Source of the DNA: Lentibacter sp. XHP0401
Lineage (GTDB): Bacteria > Pseudomonadota > Alphaproteobacteria > Rhodobacterales > Rhodobacteraceae
Reading direction: 5' to 3'
Length of the DNA stretch: 64,000 nt
Assembly: GCF_025751535.1 (NCBI RefSeq)
Contig: NZ_JAOWLC010000015.1
Coordinates: 1 to 64,000, forward strand
A program made the translations under genes and the position numbers. The notes beneath the pieces are model-generated. The model saw only the letters and a program-made list of their open reading frames with translations. It was not told where the DNA came from and did no database searches. Of this stretch, positions 54,584 to 63,811 are shown in pieces. Within the stretch, counting starts at the first letter, position 1. The number at the start of each line of letters is the position of its first letter.

Positions 54584-55462
54584 ATGAATTTCAACGAAAT
54601 ATCTCCGTCCCGGCTGCGCCCGACACATATCGCTGCCTTGCTGTCGGTCATCCTGGCAATCTTGCTTATTTTGCCAACGGAACCGGATGAATATGATGTA
54701 CCACCGCCCACGGCCTTAAGCACATCGCGAGAAATGATCCTTATTTCGCATGCAGGTGCCGGCCTGCCCGAGGGCGCATATTCAAATAGCCTTGAAGCGC
54801 TAACGAGGGGCTATGATCATGGATTGAGCATGTTTGAGGTCGACGTTCATCTAACCTCCGATGGCTCTCCCGTTCTGCTCCATGATTGGGGGCCGGGTTT
54901 GCGAAAATGGTACCGCCTTTCTCCGATCGCCTGGATTAACTCCTACAGAAATGACGGTGAACCGTTTTTAACAAAAAAAGATTTCAATGCCCTCACTATG
55001 CGGCACGGCCTTACAGCGCTTGATCTGGACGGACTCGCGGCGTGGATGAAAACCCATCCAAACACACTGGTGAATTTGAATGTAAAAAAGGAAACGCAGC
55101 GCATCCTAACAGATTTCGCAGCTTCATATCCCAATCTCAAGTATCGCGTCATCGTCGAGGTCTACGACCTGGAAACCTTTTCGGAGATCAAAGCAATAGG
55201 ATATGATAAGTTGCTATGGGTCGCTGATCATTACGACGATGCCAGCGTTCTTGCAGCGCTGAAAAGCCTCGATTTCTATGCAATAACCTTCGCCGCAAAC
55301 AGCCAGACTTTGGACCGCGCTGAACTGCTCGAAAACATAGACATTCCGCTTTGGATTTATACGATAAACTCAGCCAGTATCGCCGTGAAATTAGCCGACG
55401 CCGGTGTTGATGGAATTTACACCGATAGCCTTATTTATATGCAGTCAAGCGATGTGAATTGA
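54584..55462 (+). CDS. Glycerophosphodiester phosphodiesterase family protein
   Basis: A 292-residue GDPD-type TIM-barrel enzyme. An N-terminal membrane segment or signal anchor (about 15-31) precedes the catalytic domain. The catalytic His is in LISHAGAG, the metal-binding E-x-D in MFEVDVHLTSDG, and the second His in LLHDW. It should hydrolyse glycerophosphodiesters in the periplasm, releasing glycerol-3-phosphate. Base composition is more AT-rich than the core genes, hinting at transfer or weaker selection. The 54392-54583 gap is promoter sequence only. Confidence 0.85.
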   Translation: MNFNEISPSRLRPTHIAALLSVILAILLILPTEPDEYDVPPPTALSTSREMILISHAGAGLPEGAYSNSLEALTRGYDHGLSMFEVDVHLTSDGSPVLLHDWGPGLRKWYRLSPIAWINSYRNDGEPFLTKKDFNALTMRHGLTALDLDGLAAWMKTHPNTLVNLNVKKETQRILTDFAASYPNLKYRVIVEVYDLETFSEIKAIGYDKLLWVADHYDDASVLAALKSLDFYAITFAANSQTLDRAELLENIDIPLWIYTINSASIAVKLADAGVDGIYTDSLIYMQSSDVN

Positions 55463-55589
55463 AACAACAGCTTGCGTCCCCTCCTGCGACAAAGACAATC
55501 TCAAATATGTGTATAGAGCCCGCCAGTTAGCCCGCCGCCAAAAGGCGCACCACTTATGCACCTGATTATCAAAACTATCAGAGAAAAAG

Positions 55590-55665
55590 TGGTGAGCCGT
55601 GATGGGTTCGAACCATCGACCTACTGATTAAAAGTCAGTTGCTCTACCAACTGAGCTAACGGCCC
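55590..55665 (-). tRNA. tRNA-Lys (anticodon TTT)
   Basis: Minus-strand cloverleaf: acceptor GGGCCGT/ACGGCTC, D-arm AGCTCAGTTGGTAGAGC, anticodon arm CTGAC-TTTTAAT-... with anticodon TTT, T-arm ATGGTTCGAACCCAT, and encoded CCA at the 3' end (55590-55592). 76 nt. Confidence 0.95.
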
Positions 55666-55731
55666 ACTAGGCGGTCTATCTAGAAAGAGGAGGCGGGGCG
55701 GTCAACCCCGAAAATCACTAAATCGAGGCAG

Positions 55732-56583
55732 ATGCTGGATTCTGTCAATGAGCGGGCGTATATGCGGCTTATGAACACGCGCGCGACACATATTCCCTTC
55801 ATGAAAATGCACGGTTTGGGCAATGACTTTGTCATTATCGACTCACGCGGGCAGAATAGAATCATGACAGCCGAACTGGCCCGCGCCATGGGCGACAGGC
55901 ATCGTGGTGTCGGATACGACCAGCTTGCCGAGATCACTGATGCGCCCGAGGCCGACTTTCACCTCACTTTCTGGAACAGTGACGGCTCTCAGGCAGGCGC
56001 TTGCGGCAACGCGACCCGCTGTATTGCGCATCATGTGATGCGTGACACAGGCAAAACAGCGCTACATATCACCACGGCACGGGGCGATCTCTATGCGCTG
56101 GATGCGGGCGGCGGCCTAACCTCTGTCAATATGGGCCAGCCGATGACGTCTTGGCAGGATATTCCGCTGGCACAGGAGGCTGACACGCTGGCGCTGCCGA
56201 TCGAGGGGGCGCCTGTGGCCACGAGCATGGGCAATCCGCATTGCAGTTTCTTTGTGCCTGATGCCGAGGCGGTTTCACTTGAGGCTTTTGGTGCGGCGCA
56301 CGAGCATCACCCGCTTTTCCCGGAGCGCACCAATGTGCAAGTGGCCAGCGTTATCGGCCCCGACCATCTCCGTATGCGGGTCTGGGAACGTGGCGTGGGC
56401 ATCACGCAGGCCTCCGGGTCTTCGTCTTGCGCTGTGGCTGTGGCGGCAGCGCGGCTGGGCCTCACGGGGCACCGCGTACGCATTGAGCTGGACGGTGGCA
56501 CACTGATGATTGACTGGCGCGACGATGGCGTCTGGATGACAGGCGAAACGGCGCATGTTTTTGACGGCGTGTGGCGGCTATGA
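55732..56583 (+). CDS. dapF: Diaminopimelate epimerase
   Basis: Converts LL- to meso-diaminopimelate for lysine and peptidoglycan synthesis. The N-terminal [10 protein letters not shown] and the two active-site cysteines, in GACGNATRC and [12 protein letters not shown], are present. The product is up to 283 residues. Start is uncertain: ATG 55732 (GAGG close upstream), 55762 or 55771; the conserved domain begins at about residue 24 of the longest form. It overlaps mtaB by 4 nt. Confidence 0.95.
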   Translation: MLDSVNERAYMRLMNTRATHIPFMKMHGLGNDFVIIDSRGQNRIMTAELARAMGDRHRGVGYDQLAEITDAPEADFHLTFWNSDGSQAGACGNATRCIAHHVMRDTGKTALHITTARGDLYALDAGGGLTSVNMGQPMTSWQDIPLAQEADTLALPIEGAPVATSMGNPHCSFFVPDAEAVSLEAFGAAHEHHPLFPERTNVQVASVIGPDHLRMRVWERGVGITQASGSSSCAVAVAAARLGLTGHRVRIELDGGTLMIDWRDDGVWMTGETAHVFDGVWRL

Positions 56584-57842
56584 GCGCGCCTGTTTTCACA
56601 ACGATGGGCTGCCGCCTCAATGCCTATGAGACCGAGGCGATGCGCGAGCTTGCGCAAGAAGCGGGGCTTGCCAATGTGCAGGTGATCAACACATGCGCGG
56701 TGACGGCCGAGGCGGTGCGCAAGGCCAAAAAAGAGATTCGCAAGCTCGCCCGCGAGAACCCTGACGCGCCGATCATCGTCACCGGCTGCGCGGCACAGAC
56801 CGAGCCCGAGACCTTCGCACAGATGCCCGAAGTCACCCGCGTTGTGGGCAACCACGAAAAGATGCAGCCCGATACATGGCAAAGTCTTGCGCCAGATCTG
56901 ATCGGCACAACCGAGAAGGTGATCGTCAACGATATCATGTCGGTCACCGAGACGGCGGGCCATATGATTGACGGGTTCGGCACGCGCAGCCGCGCTTATG
57001 TGCAGGTCCAGAACGGCTGTGACCATCGCTGCACCTTTTGCATCATTCCCTACGGGCGCGGCAATTCGCGCTCTGTGCCTGCCGGTGTTGTTGTCGAGCA
57101 GATCAAGCGGCTGGTGGGGCGTGGCTTCAATGAGGTTGTGCTCACGGGAGTGGACCTGACAAGCTGGGGCGCTGATTTGCCAAGCCAGCCACGCTTTGGC
57201 GATCTAGTGATGCGTATCCTCAAACTTGTGCCAGACTTGCCGCGCCTGCGCATTTCCTCGATCGATTCGATTGAAGCTGACGACAACCTCATGCAAGCTA
57301 TCGCGACCGAGCCGCGCCTCATGCCGCATCTGCACCTGAGTTTGCAGCATGGTGACGACCTGATCCTGAAGCGTATGAAGCGGCGACATTTGCGCGACGA
57401 TGCAATCCGCTTCACTGAAGAGGCCCTCAAGCTGCGCCCTGAAATGACCTTTGGCGCCGATATCATCGCGGGTTTTCCAACCGAGACGGAAGCACACTTT
57501 AAAAACTCGCTCAAGCTGGTGGACGACTGCCAGCTGACTTGGCTGCATGTCTTCCCTTACTCCGCGCGCGAAGGCACGCCAGCCGCGCGGATGCCTGCTG
57601 TGCATGGCGCGGCGATCAAAGAGCGCGCAGCTATGCTCAGGGCCGCGGGCGAGCGCCGTGTGGCCAACCACCTAACTGTGCAGCTAGGCAAACAGCATTC
57701 TGTGCTTATGGAGAACGCCCATATGGGTCGCACCGAGCAGTTCACCGAAGTGCACTTTGATGCCGCCCAAAACGAGGGCAGCATCGTTGTGGCCCGCATT
57801 ACAGGGCAGAGCAGCGGACAGCTTTTGGCCGTGCCGGCCTAG
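56580..57842 (+). CDS. mtaB: tRNA (N6-threonylcarbamoyladenosine-37) methylthiotransferase MtaB
   Basis: Radical-SAM enzyme of 420 residues that adds a methylthio group to t6A37 of tRNA. N-terminal UPF0004 domain ([10 protein letters not shown], three Cys for the auxiliary cluster) and radical SAM motif [15 protein letters not shown] (about 148-162), later [15 protein letters not shown] 56580 overlaps the dapF stop. Its stop and that of the convergent manC gene share the palindrome CTAG (57839-57842). Confidence 0.94.
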   Translation: MSAPVFTTMGCRLNAYETEAMRELAQEAGLANVQVINTCAVTAEAVRKAKKEIRKLARENPDAPIIVTGCAAQTEPETFAQMPEVTRVVGNHEKMQPDTWQSLAPDLIGTTEKVIVNDIMSVTETAGHMIDGFGTRSRAYVQVQNGCDHRCTFCIIPYGRGNSRSVPAGVVVEQIKRLVGRGFNEVVLTGVDLTSWGADLPSQPRFGDLVMRILKLVPDLPRLRISSIDSIEADDNLMQAIATEPRLMPHLHLSLQHGDDLILKRMKRRHLRDDAIRFTEEALKLRPEMTFGADIIAGFPTETEAHFKNSLKLVDDCQLTWLHVFPYSAREGTPAARMPAVHGAAIKERAAMLRAAGERRVANHLTVQLGKQHSVLMENAHMGRTEQFTEVHFDAAQNEGSIVVARITGQSSGQLLAVPA

Positions 57843-59278
57843 CCCTTGGCCCCCTGCCCGCGCGCATAAATGTCTTCGTAGCGGATGATGTCATCTTCGC
57901 CGAGGTATGAGCCTGTTTGCACCTCGATCAGAACCATCGGCAGCTTGCCGGGGTTTTCCATGCGGTGTTTTGCACCCAGCGGGATATAGACACTCTCGTT
58001 TTCGGCGACGAGCTTGACCTCGTCATTGACCGTGACCTTGGCTGTGCCGTGCACAACGATCCAGTGTTCAGAGCGGTGATGATGACTTTGCAAGCTCAGC
58101 GCCGCACCGGGCTTGACCACGATCCGCTTGACCTGAAAACGCTCGGCCAGAGCCAGGGTCTCGAAGCTGCCCCATGGGCGGTGATCCATCGGGAAAAGCT
58201 CGGCCTGCGTTGCATTCTTGTCCTTGAGGGCTTGCACCGCGCGCTTCACATCCTGACCGCGTGTCTTGTCGGCAACCAGCACGGCATCATCCATCGCCAC
58301 AACGATCAAATCCCTGACGCCGATGGCGACAAGCTGCTGATCGGCGCTTTCCGCGCGCAGGAGCGTGTTCTCACATTCAATCGCCGTAGCGTTGCCAGAC
58401 AGCGCAACGCCGCTTGTATCAGCGTCCATTTCATCCTGCACAGCGCTCCAGCTGCCCAGATCGGACCAGCGCGCACCGAAGGGCACGACAGACAGGAGCG
58501 GGCTCTTTTCCATCACTGAATAGTCGATAGAATCAGAAGGCACATCCGCCCATGCAGCAGGGGCGAGCCTGAGGAAACCAAGATCAATCTCGGCATCATC
58601 CAGAGCGGCCTGAACAGGCGCTATCATCTCGGGCGCGTGGGCTTCGAAGGCGGCAATCATATCGGCAGCGGCGAAAAGAAAGATGCCCGCGTTCCAGAGG
58701 TAATTGCCCGCCTCAAGCATCTCGGCGGCGCGCGCGGCATCGGGCTTTTCTACAAAGCGCAAGAGCGGCTTGGGGCTTTCATCGCCTTCGGGAGCTTCGG
58801 CCAACTCAAGGTAGCCATAGCCTGTCTCGGGCTTGTCAGGGGTAATGCCGAAGGTGACAAGGCGGCCCGCTTTTACGGCCTCAAGCCCGCGCTGCACGGC
58901 GGCACGGAAGGCCTCAGCGTCGGGGATCACATGGTCGGACGGTGCGACAAGCAGAACGGCGTCAGGATCACTTTTTACAGCGTGAAGGGCTGCGGCCAGA
59001 ACGGCGGGAGCCGTATTGCGCCCCTCCGGCTCGACCATGATTGTGCCCGGATCAATGCCAACAGCCAAAAGCTGTTCTGTCACGATAAAACGGTAATCGG
59101 AGCCTGTGATAATCATCGGAGCGACAAACTCCGCTCCCGCCATGCGAAGGGCAGCGGATTGCAGCAAAGTATGCTCGCCGGCAAAGCGCACAAACTGCTT
59201 CGGGAAGCTCTTGCGCGACAAAGGCCAAAGGCGCGTGCCTGACCCGCCAGACAGAATAACAGGTGTAATCTTTGTCAA
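57839..59278 (-). CDS. manC: Mannose-1-phosphate guanylyltransferase / mannose-6-phosphate isomerase
   Basis: A bifunctional enzyme of about 479 residues making GDP-mannose. N-terminal nucleotidyltransferase signature GGSGTRLWPLSRKSFPKQ (about 10-27); C-terminal cupin isomerase domain with HRPWGSFETL and LQSHHHRSEHWIVVHG. TTG 59278, 7 nt after GGAG, is preferred to GTG 59284. It diverges from gmd, for which it supplies the substrate. Confidence 0.94.
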   Translation of the reverse strand: MTKITPVILSGGSGTRLWPLSRKSFPKQFVRFAGEHTLLQSAALRMAGAEFVAPMIITGSDYRFIVTEQLLAVGIDPGTIMVEPEGRNTAPAVLAAALHAVKSDPDAVLLVAPSDHVIPDAEAFRAAVQRGLEAVKAGRLVTFGITPDKPETGYGYLELAEAPEGDESPKPLLRFVEKPDAARAAEMLEAGNYLWNAGIFLFAAADMIAAFEAHAPEMIAPVQAALDDAEIDLGFLRLAPAAWADVPSDSIDYSVMEKSPLLSVVPFGARWSDLGSWSAVQDEMDADTSGVALSGNATAIECENTLLRAESADQQLVAIGVRDLIVVAMDDAVLVADKTRGQDVKRAVQALKDKNATQAELFPMDHRPWGSFETLALAERFQVKRIVVKPGAALSLQSHHHRSEHWIVVHGTAKVTVNDEVKLVAENESVYIPLGAKHRMENPGKLPMVLIEVQTGSYLGEDDIIRYEDIYARGQGAKG

Positions 59279-59500
59279 AACCACTCTCCAAATAATCTAC
59301 TCAAAGTCCGCCAGATGCGTATGCGAATACACCCATCTTAACCAGCCTGCTCCGTTTAGGCCATTCCGAGCCAGAATTACAGCTCGGTAAAGGCCGCGCA
59401 CCCCGTTTTGAAACACGGTTTTAGCGTCGCAGCCCATGGCTTTGCGGCTTGCTTAAAGTCATCCCATTCCCTAGGTAAAGCTTAATTTAGGAGGTTTCGC

Positions 59501-60619
59501 ATGAAAAAAGCGTTGATTACTGGTGTCACAGGTCAAGATGGGTCTTATCTGGCCGAATTCCTACTTGGCAAAGGCTATGAAGTTCACGGCATCAAGCGCC
59601 GCAGTTCCCTGTTCAACACCCAGCGCATTGATCATATTTACCAGGATCCGCATGTCGATAACTCAATGTTCCATCTGCACTATGGAGACCTGACAGACAG
59701 CTCGAACCTGACCCGCATTATTCAGGAAGTGCAGCCCGACGAAGTGTATAACCTTGGCGCGCAATCGCATGTGGCGGTCAGCTTTGAGGCCCCCGAATAT
59801 ACCGCCGATGTAGACGCCATGGGCGCGCTGCGGCTTCTGGAGGCGATCCGCTTTCTCGGCCTTGAAAAAAAGACCCGCTTTTATCAGGCGTCAACCTCCG
59901 AGCTCTACGGGCTTGTGCAGGAAACACCCCAGCGCGAGACAACCCCGTTCTACCCGCGCAGCCCCTATGCTGTGGCCAAAATGTATGCCTACTGGATTAC
60001 GGTGAACTACCGTGAATCTTACGGGATGTATGCCTGCAACGGCATCCTCTTCAACCACGAGAGCCCGAGACGCGGCGAAACATTCGTGACCCGCAAAATC
60101 ACCCGCGGCCTCTCCAACATTGCGCAAGGCATCGAGCCTTGCCTCTACATGGGCAACATCGACGCACTGCGCGACTGGGGCCATGCGAAAGACTACGTGC
60201 GCATGCAGTGGATGATGCTGCAACAGGACAACCCCGATGACTTCGTGATCGCGACAGGCGTTCAATACACCGTCCGCGAGTTCATCCAGTGGTCCGCCCG
60301 TGAGCTCGGCATCGAGCTCGCGTTTTCCGGCGAGGGTGTTGACGAAATCGCCACAGTCGCGTCCATCACGGGCGACAAGGCTCCGGCCCTGAAAGCGGGC
60401 GATGTCGTTATAAAAATCGATCCGCGCTATTTCCGGCCCGCCGAAGTGGAAACCCTTTTGGGTGACCCGACCAAAGCCAAAGACGTGCTTGGCTGGGTTC
60501 CCGAGATTACCGCTCAGGAAATGTGTGCCGAGATGGTCGCGGAAGACCTGCGTGCCGCTCAGCGCGCACGGCTTTTGTCAGATCACGGCTATGAGACGCA
60601 TGTTTCACGGGAGGATTGA
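59501..60619 (+). CDS. gmd: GDP-mannose 4,6-dehydratase
   Basis: A 372-residue extended SDR producing GDP-4-keto-6-deoxy-D-mannose. NADP motif [15 protein letters not shown] (about 8-22), active site with [10 protein letters not shown] and the ASTSELYG block. Strong ribosome site TTAGGAGG. The 222-bp gap from manC (59279-59500) carries the divergent promoters; no specific operator was recognised. First of three co-directional GDP-sugar genes. Confidence 0.96.
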   Translation: MKKALITGVTGQDGSYLAEFLLGKGYEVHGIKRRSSLFNTQRIDHIYQDPHVDNSMFHLHYGDLTDSSNLTRIIQEVQPDEVYNLGAQSHVAVSFEAPEYTADVDAMGALRLLEAIRFLGLEKKTRFYQASTSELYGLVQETPQRETTPFYPRSPYAVAKMYAYWITVNYRESYGMYACNGILFNHESPRRGETFVTRKITRGLSNIAQGIEPCLYMGNIDALRDWGHAKDYVRMQWMMLQQDNPDDFVIATGVQYTVREFIQWSARELGIELAFSGEGVDEIATVASITGDKAPALKAGDVVIKIDPRYFRPAEVETLLGDPTKAKDVLGWVPEITAQEMCAEMVAEDLRAAQRARLLSDHGYETHVSRED

Positions 60620-60622
60620 GGC

Positions 60623-61546
60623 GTGCGAGGTAAACTCTTTCTGACGGGTGGCAGCGGCATGGTTGGGCGCAATGTGCTGGCCCATCCTTTGGCTGCGAAC
60701 TGGGACATTCTACACCCCTCCAGCCGCGAACTTGACCTGATGGACGCCAGCGCTGTCGAGGCCTACATCGCGGCTGAAAAGCCCGACCTTGTTGTGCACG
60801 CTGCTGGAAAAGTCGGTGGCATTGCAGCCAATATGGCGGCGCCCCTGTCTTTTCTGGATGACAATCTGATGATCGGGCGCAACGTGATCATGGGCGCGCG
60901 GAAAGCCGGTGTGCGCCAGCTGATCAACCTTGGCTCAACCTGCATTTACCCACACGCCGCGCCAAACCCTCTGCGCGAAGAGATGATCCTCACGGGCGAG
61001 CTTGAGCCAACAAACGAAGGCTACGCGCTTGCCAAAGTCGTGGCCCTGCGGCTTTGCCAGTTTATCCGCCGTGAAGCGCCGGAGTTTCAATACAAAACGC
61101 TTATCCCCTGCAACCTCTATGGCCCGCACGACAAGTTTGACCCGCAAAAATCGCATTTGCTGCCGGCGATCATTCGCAAGGTTTACGAGGCCAAGCTGTC
61201 AAACGAGCCTGCAGTCGAAATCTGGGGCGATGGCATGGCGCGGCGCGAGTTCATGTATGTCGAGGATCTTGCAACGCTTATCTTCAAGGCCGCTGACAAC
61301 CTTGAAGACATGCCCGAGCTTATGAACGCAGGTGTGGGAACCGACCATTCGGTGAATGACTATTACGCCTCTGTTGCGCGCAATATCGGCTGGGAGGGGC
61401 GCTTTGTGCATGACCTTTCAAAACCTGTGGGCATGAAACAAAAGCTCTGTGACACCTCACGCCAGACCGCCTGGGGCTGGCAACCCGAAACATCCCTCGA
61501 TGAGGGTATTGCAAAAACTTATCAGTATTTCTTGGAGACGCTTTAA
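60623..61546 (+). CDS. GDP-L-fucose synthase / GDP-L-colitose synthase family epimerase-reductase
   Basis: A 307-residue extended SDR: GGSGMVGRN near residues 8-16, STCIYP with the catalytic Cys region, and YALAKV active site. A GTG start 3 nt after gmd. Sequence alone fits WcaG/Fcl (GDP-L-fucose synthase); next to a ColD-type gene it may instead be ColC, which performs 5-epimerisation and 4-reduction to GDP-L-colitose. The two functions are homologous and cannot be separated here. Confidence 0.88.
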   Translation: MRGKLFLTGGSGMVGRNVLAHPLAANWDILHPSSRELDLMDASAVEAYIAAEKPDLVVHAAGKVGGIAANMAAPLSFLDDNLMIGRNVIMGARKAGVRQLINLGSTCIYPHAAPNPLREEMILTGELEPTNEGYALAKVVALRLCQFIRREAPEFQYKTLIPCNLYGPHDKFDPQKSHLLPAIIRKVYEAKLSNEPAVEIWGDGMARREFMYVEDLATLIFKAADNLEDMPELMNAGVGTDHSVNDYYASVARNIGWEGRFVHDLSKPVGMKQKLCDTSRQTAWGWQPETSLDEGIAKTYQYFLETL

Positions 61547-61547
61547 C

Positions 61548-62720
61548 ATGACTGCACGCTTTCCTCTTGCCACCTCGTCGTGGGACCAAGCCGAGCAAGA
61601 TGCGATCCAGCGCGTTATTGCTTCAGATATGTATTCCATGGGCCCCGAAGTGCGCGCCTTTGAAGACGAGTTCGCCGCTTTCTTCGGCTCCAAATATGCG
61701 GTCATGGTCAACTCTGGCTCCTCGGCCAACCTGCTCATGACCGGCGCGCTGTTTTATACCCAGAACGAAAAGCTCCGCCTGAAAAAGGGTGACGAGATCA
61801 TCGTGCCTGCCGTCAGCTGGCCGACAACATACTACCCGCTCTCGCAATACGGGCTGGTGCAGAAGTTTGTCGATATCGACCGCGCCACGCTCAACTATGA
61901 TCTGGATGCGCTGGCCGCGGCTGTGACCGACAACACCCGCGCCATCATGATTGTGAACCTCCTTGGCAACCCCAACGACTTTGCCCGCATTCAAGAGATC
62001 ATCGGCGGGCGGGACATCGTTCTGCTCGAAGACAACTGCGAAAGCATGGGCGCGAAGTTCGAGGGCAAACACACCGGCACATTTGCCCATGTCGGCAGCT
62101 TCTCGAGCTTTTTCTCGCACCATATTTCCACGATGGAAGGCGGTATTGTCACAACCGATGATGAGGAACTTTACCACATCATGCTGTCGATGCGCTCGCA
62201 TGGCTGGACCCGCCATCTACCCAAAGAAAACCGCGTGACAGGCACGAAAAGCGACAACGCCTTTGAAGAGAGCTTCAATTTCGTTCTGCCCGGATACAAC
62301 CTGCGCCCTGTCGAAATGTCGGGTGCGATCGGCCGTGAGCAGCTCAAGAAACTGCCTGCGCTGATTGCGGGCCGCCGCGCCAACGGGGCGGCCTTTGTTG
62401 AAAAGCTAAGCAACCACCCGCTGTTTTATGTGCAGGAAGAAATCGGCGAAAGCAGCTGGTTCGGCTTCTCCATGGTTATGCGCCCCGATGCAGGAATGAC
62501 ACGTGCCGAACTGGTCGCGAAGCTGGATGAGCTGGGCTTTGAAAACCGCCCCATCGTGGCAGGGAACTTCACGAAAAACCCCGTGATGCAGCATATCGAA
62601 CACGAGGTTCACGGCGCGCTGAGCAATGCCGAGTATATCGACCAGCACGGGCTGTTCATCGGCAACCATCACTACCCGATCGAAGAAGCGATAGAGACCT
62701 TGGCCGCGCTGCGCGGCTAG
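61548..62720 (+). CDS. GDP-4-keto-6-deoxymannose 3-dehydratase (ColD-like, PLP-dependent)
   Basis: A 390-residue DegT/DnrJ/EryC1-family protein. Where aminotransferases have the PLP-binding lysine, this protein reads SSFFSHHISTMEGG, with histidine, the signature of 3-dehydratases. It lacks the cysteine cluster of the [2Fe-2S] enzyme RfbH/E1 and matches ColD in length (about 388), so it should remove the C3 hydroxyl of GDP-4-keto-6-deoxymannose. ATG 61548 is 1 nt after the previous stop. It points to a 3,6-dideoxyhexose such as colitose in surface polysaccharide. Confidence 0.85.
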   Translation: MTARFPLATSSWDQAEQDAIQRVIASDMYSMGPEVRAFEDEFAAFFGSKYAVMVNSGSSANLLMTGALFYTQNEKLRLKKGDEIIVPAVSWPTTYYPLSQYGLVQKFVDIDRATLNYDLDALAAAVTDNTRAIMIVNLLGNPNDFARIQEIIGGRDIVLLEDNCESMGAKFEGKHTGTFAHVGSFSSFFSHHISTMEGGIVTTDDEELYHIMLSMRSHGWTRHLPKENRVTGTKSDNAFEESFNFVLPGYNLRPVEMSGAIGREQLKKLPALIAGRRANGAAFVEKLSNHPLFYVQEEIGESSWFGFSMVMRPDAGMTRAELVAKLDELGFENRPIVAGNFTKNPVMQHIEHEVHGALSNAEYIDQHGLFIGNHHYPIEEAIETLAALRG

Positions 62721-62727
62721 GCGTATT

Positions 62728-62751
62728 TGGCCAGAGGCTTGCCTCTGGCCA
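62728..62751. terminator. Bidirectional hairpin between convergent genes
   Basis: TGGCCAGAGGC-TT-GCCTCTGGCCA, perfect 11-bp arms, lies between the convergent colD-like gene and the glycosyltransferase pseudogene. No strong T-run on either side. Confidence 0.65.
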
Positions 62752-62763
62752 GCCGCACAAAGA

Positions 62764-63649
62764 TCAGGACAGTAAGCTGTCCAAAACATCGCGGTTTCTG
62801 TTCAGGCTTTGCGCAAGCCTTGAGAAACCAGACAAGAAGCCTCTGTCAACACGGGTCAAGTGCAGCGCCTGCCCGTTTGCGAGGCAGAATAGGTCAACCA
62901 ACATATCAATGTTGGCGCTATACCTGTCGAGACTAGCATTCATATGAATGCGGCTTGCCGCCCGTCTCGGGAATGTCCGAAACTGAAAAAACGCGTGAAT
63001 TGTCGAAATATTCCCGTCCGTAGTCCACGCAAGCGCGGTCATCTGAGCACACCAGAATGTCTTTCCCGTCGACCGCTTTTTTCAGGCTGGCAAAAAACGT
63101 TTTATAATCGGTCGCGAGGTCGGTGTTTCGCACGTGAATGGAGATATAGGTCTCAGGCAGTTTCGCGAGAGCAGCCTTGACGTGCTCGGCAGTCTCTTTC
63201 GTGAATTGCAGACGTTTCATCAGGTCGATAGAGTGAGCACCGCCGCCGCATTGATGATGAATCAAAAGCTCGTGCGGGTAAGACTGCTCAAAATCAAACG
63301 TAATTTTCTGGCCGCTTTCCGTCTCGATATAATTTCTGGCTGGCGCGTCAAAAACAGCACGATAGGCTGCCGCATCTACATTTGCGAATTCTGGAAAGCA
63401 TGACGCGTCAGCGGCCAGATTTTCCAGTGCAGATATATCTAGCTCGGCGATATCCGCATACTCGCCTTTAACTTCAAAGTAGTTGGAGAAATCGTCCAGC
63501 AGCCCTGACTGCTGCGTATCGACAACAAGCTTACGGTCGTGAGCGACGGCATACTGCCAGCAGGTTTCAATCTGGCACAAAATATCATTCAGCCCACCCT
63601 TGGGGCGACACAACACGTAATCAACCAAGTAAATTCTCCTCATCCACAC
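62764..63649 (-). pseudogene. Glycosyltransferase (fucosyltransferase-like), frameshifted
   Basis: The first part (63649-62933, 238 residues) has KGGLNDILCQIE at the N-terminus and YISIHVRNTDLATDY further on, resembling the GDP-sugar-binding fold of fucosyltransferase-like enzymes (the HVRxTD segment). It stops prematurely after GKPHSYEC. The next frame continues without a gap as IHMNASLDRYSANIDMLVDL to DSLLS, stop at 62764. Removing one C in the CCGCATT segment around 62946 would join them as ...GKP-IHMNAS.... A single-base insertion or sequence error is the simplest explanation. It lies by the GDP-dideoxyhexose genes and may be the matching transferase. Confidence 0.7.
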
Positions 63650-63811
63650 CGGACGTATTTTTGCTTGGGGACACTAGATTAGCTTTTCCGGATTGGCCAG
63701 AAGGAACGCTAACACCTTGCGAGCCTCCACGTTGCTACCTATACAATTTATTCTGTAAAAGCCGTGCAATTTTCTGTTTCCGTTTGGCGTGTTCGAGGAA
63801 GGGGTGACAGT

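Noticed and set aside
61548-62720. RfbH/E1-type CDP-sugar 3-dehydrase or perosamine synthase
   Set aside because: The protein has only one cysteine, so no [2Fe-2S] cluster as in RfbH, and His replaces the lysine needed by aminotransferases such as perosamine synthase.
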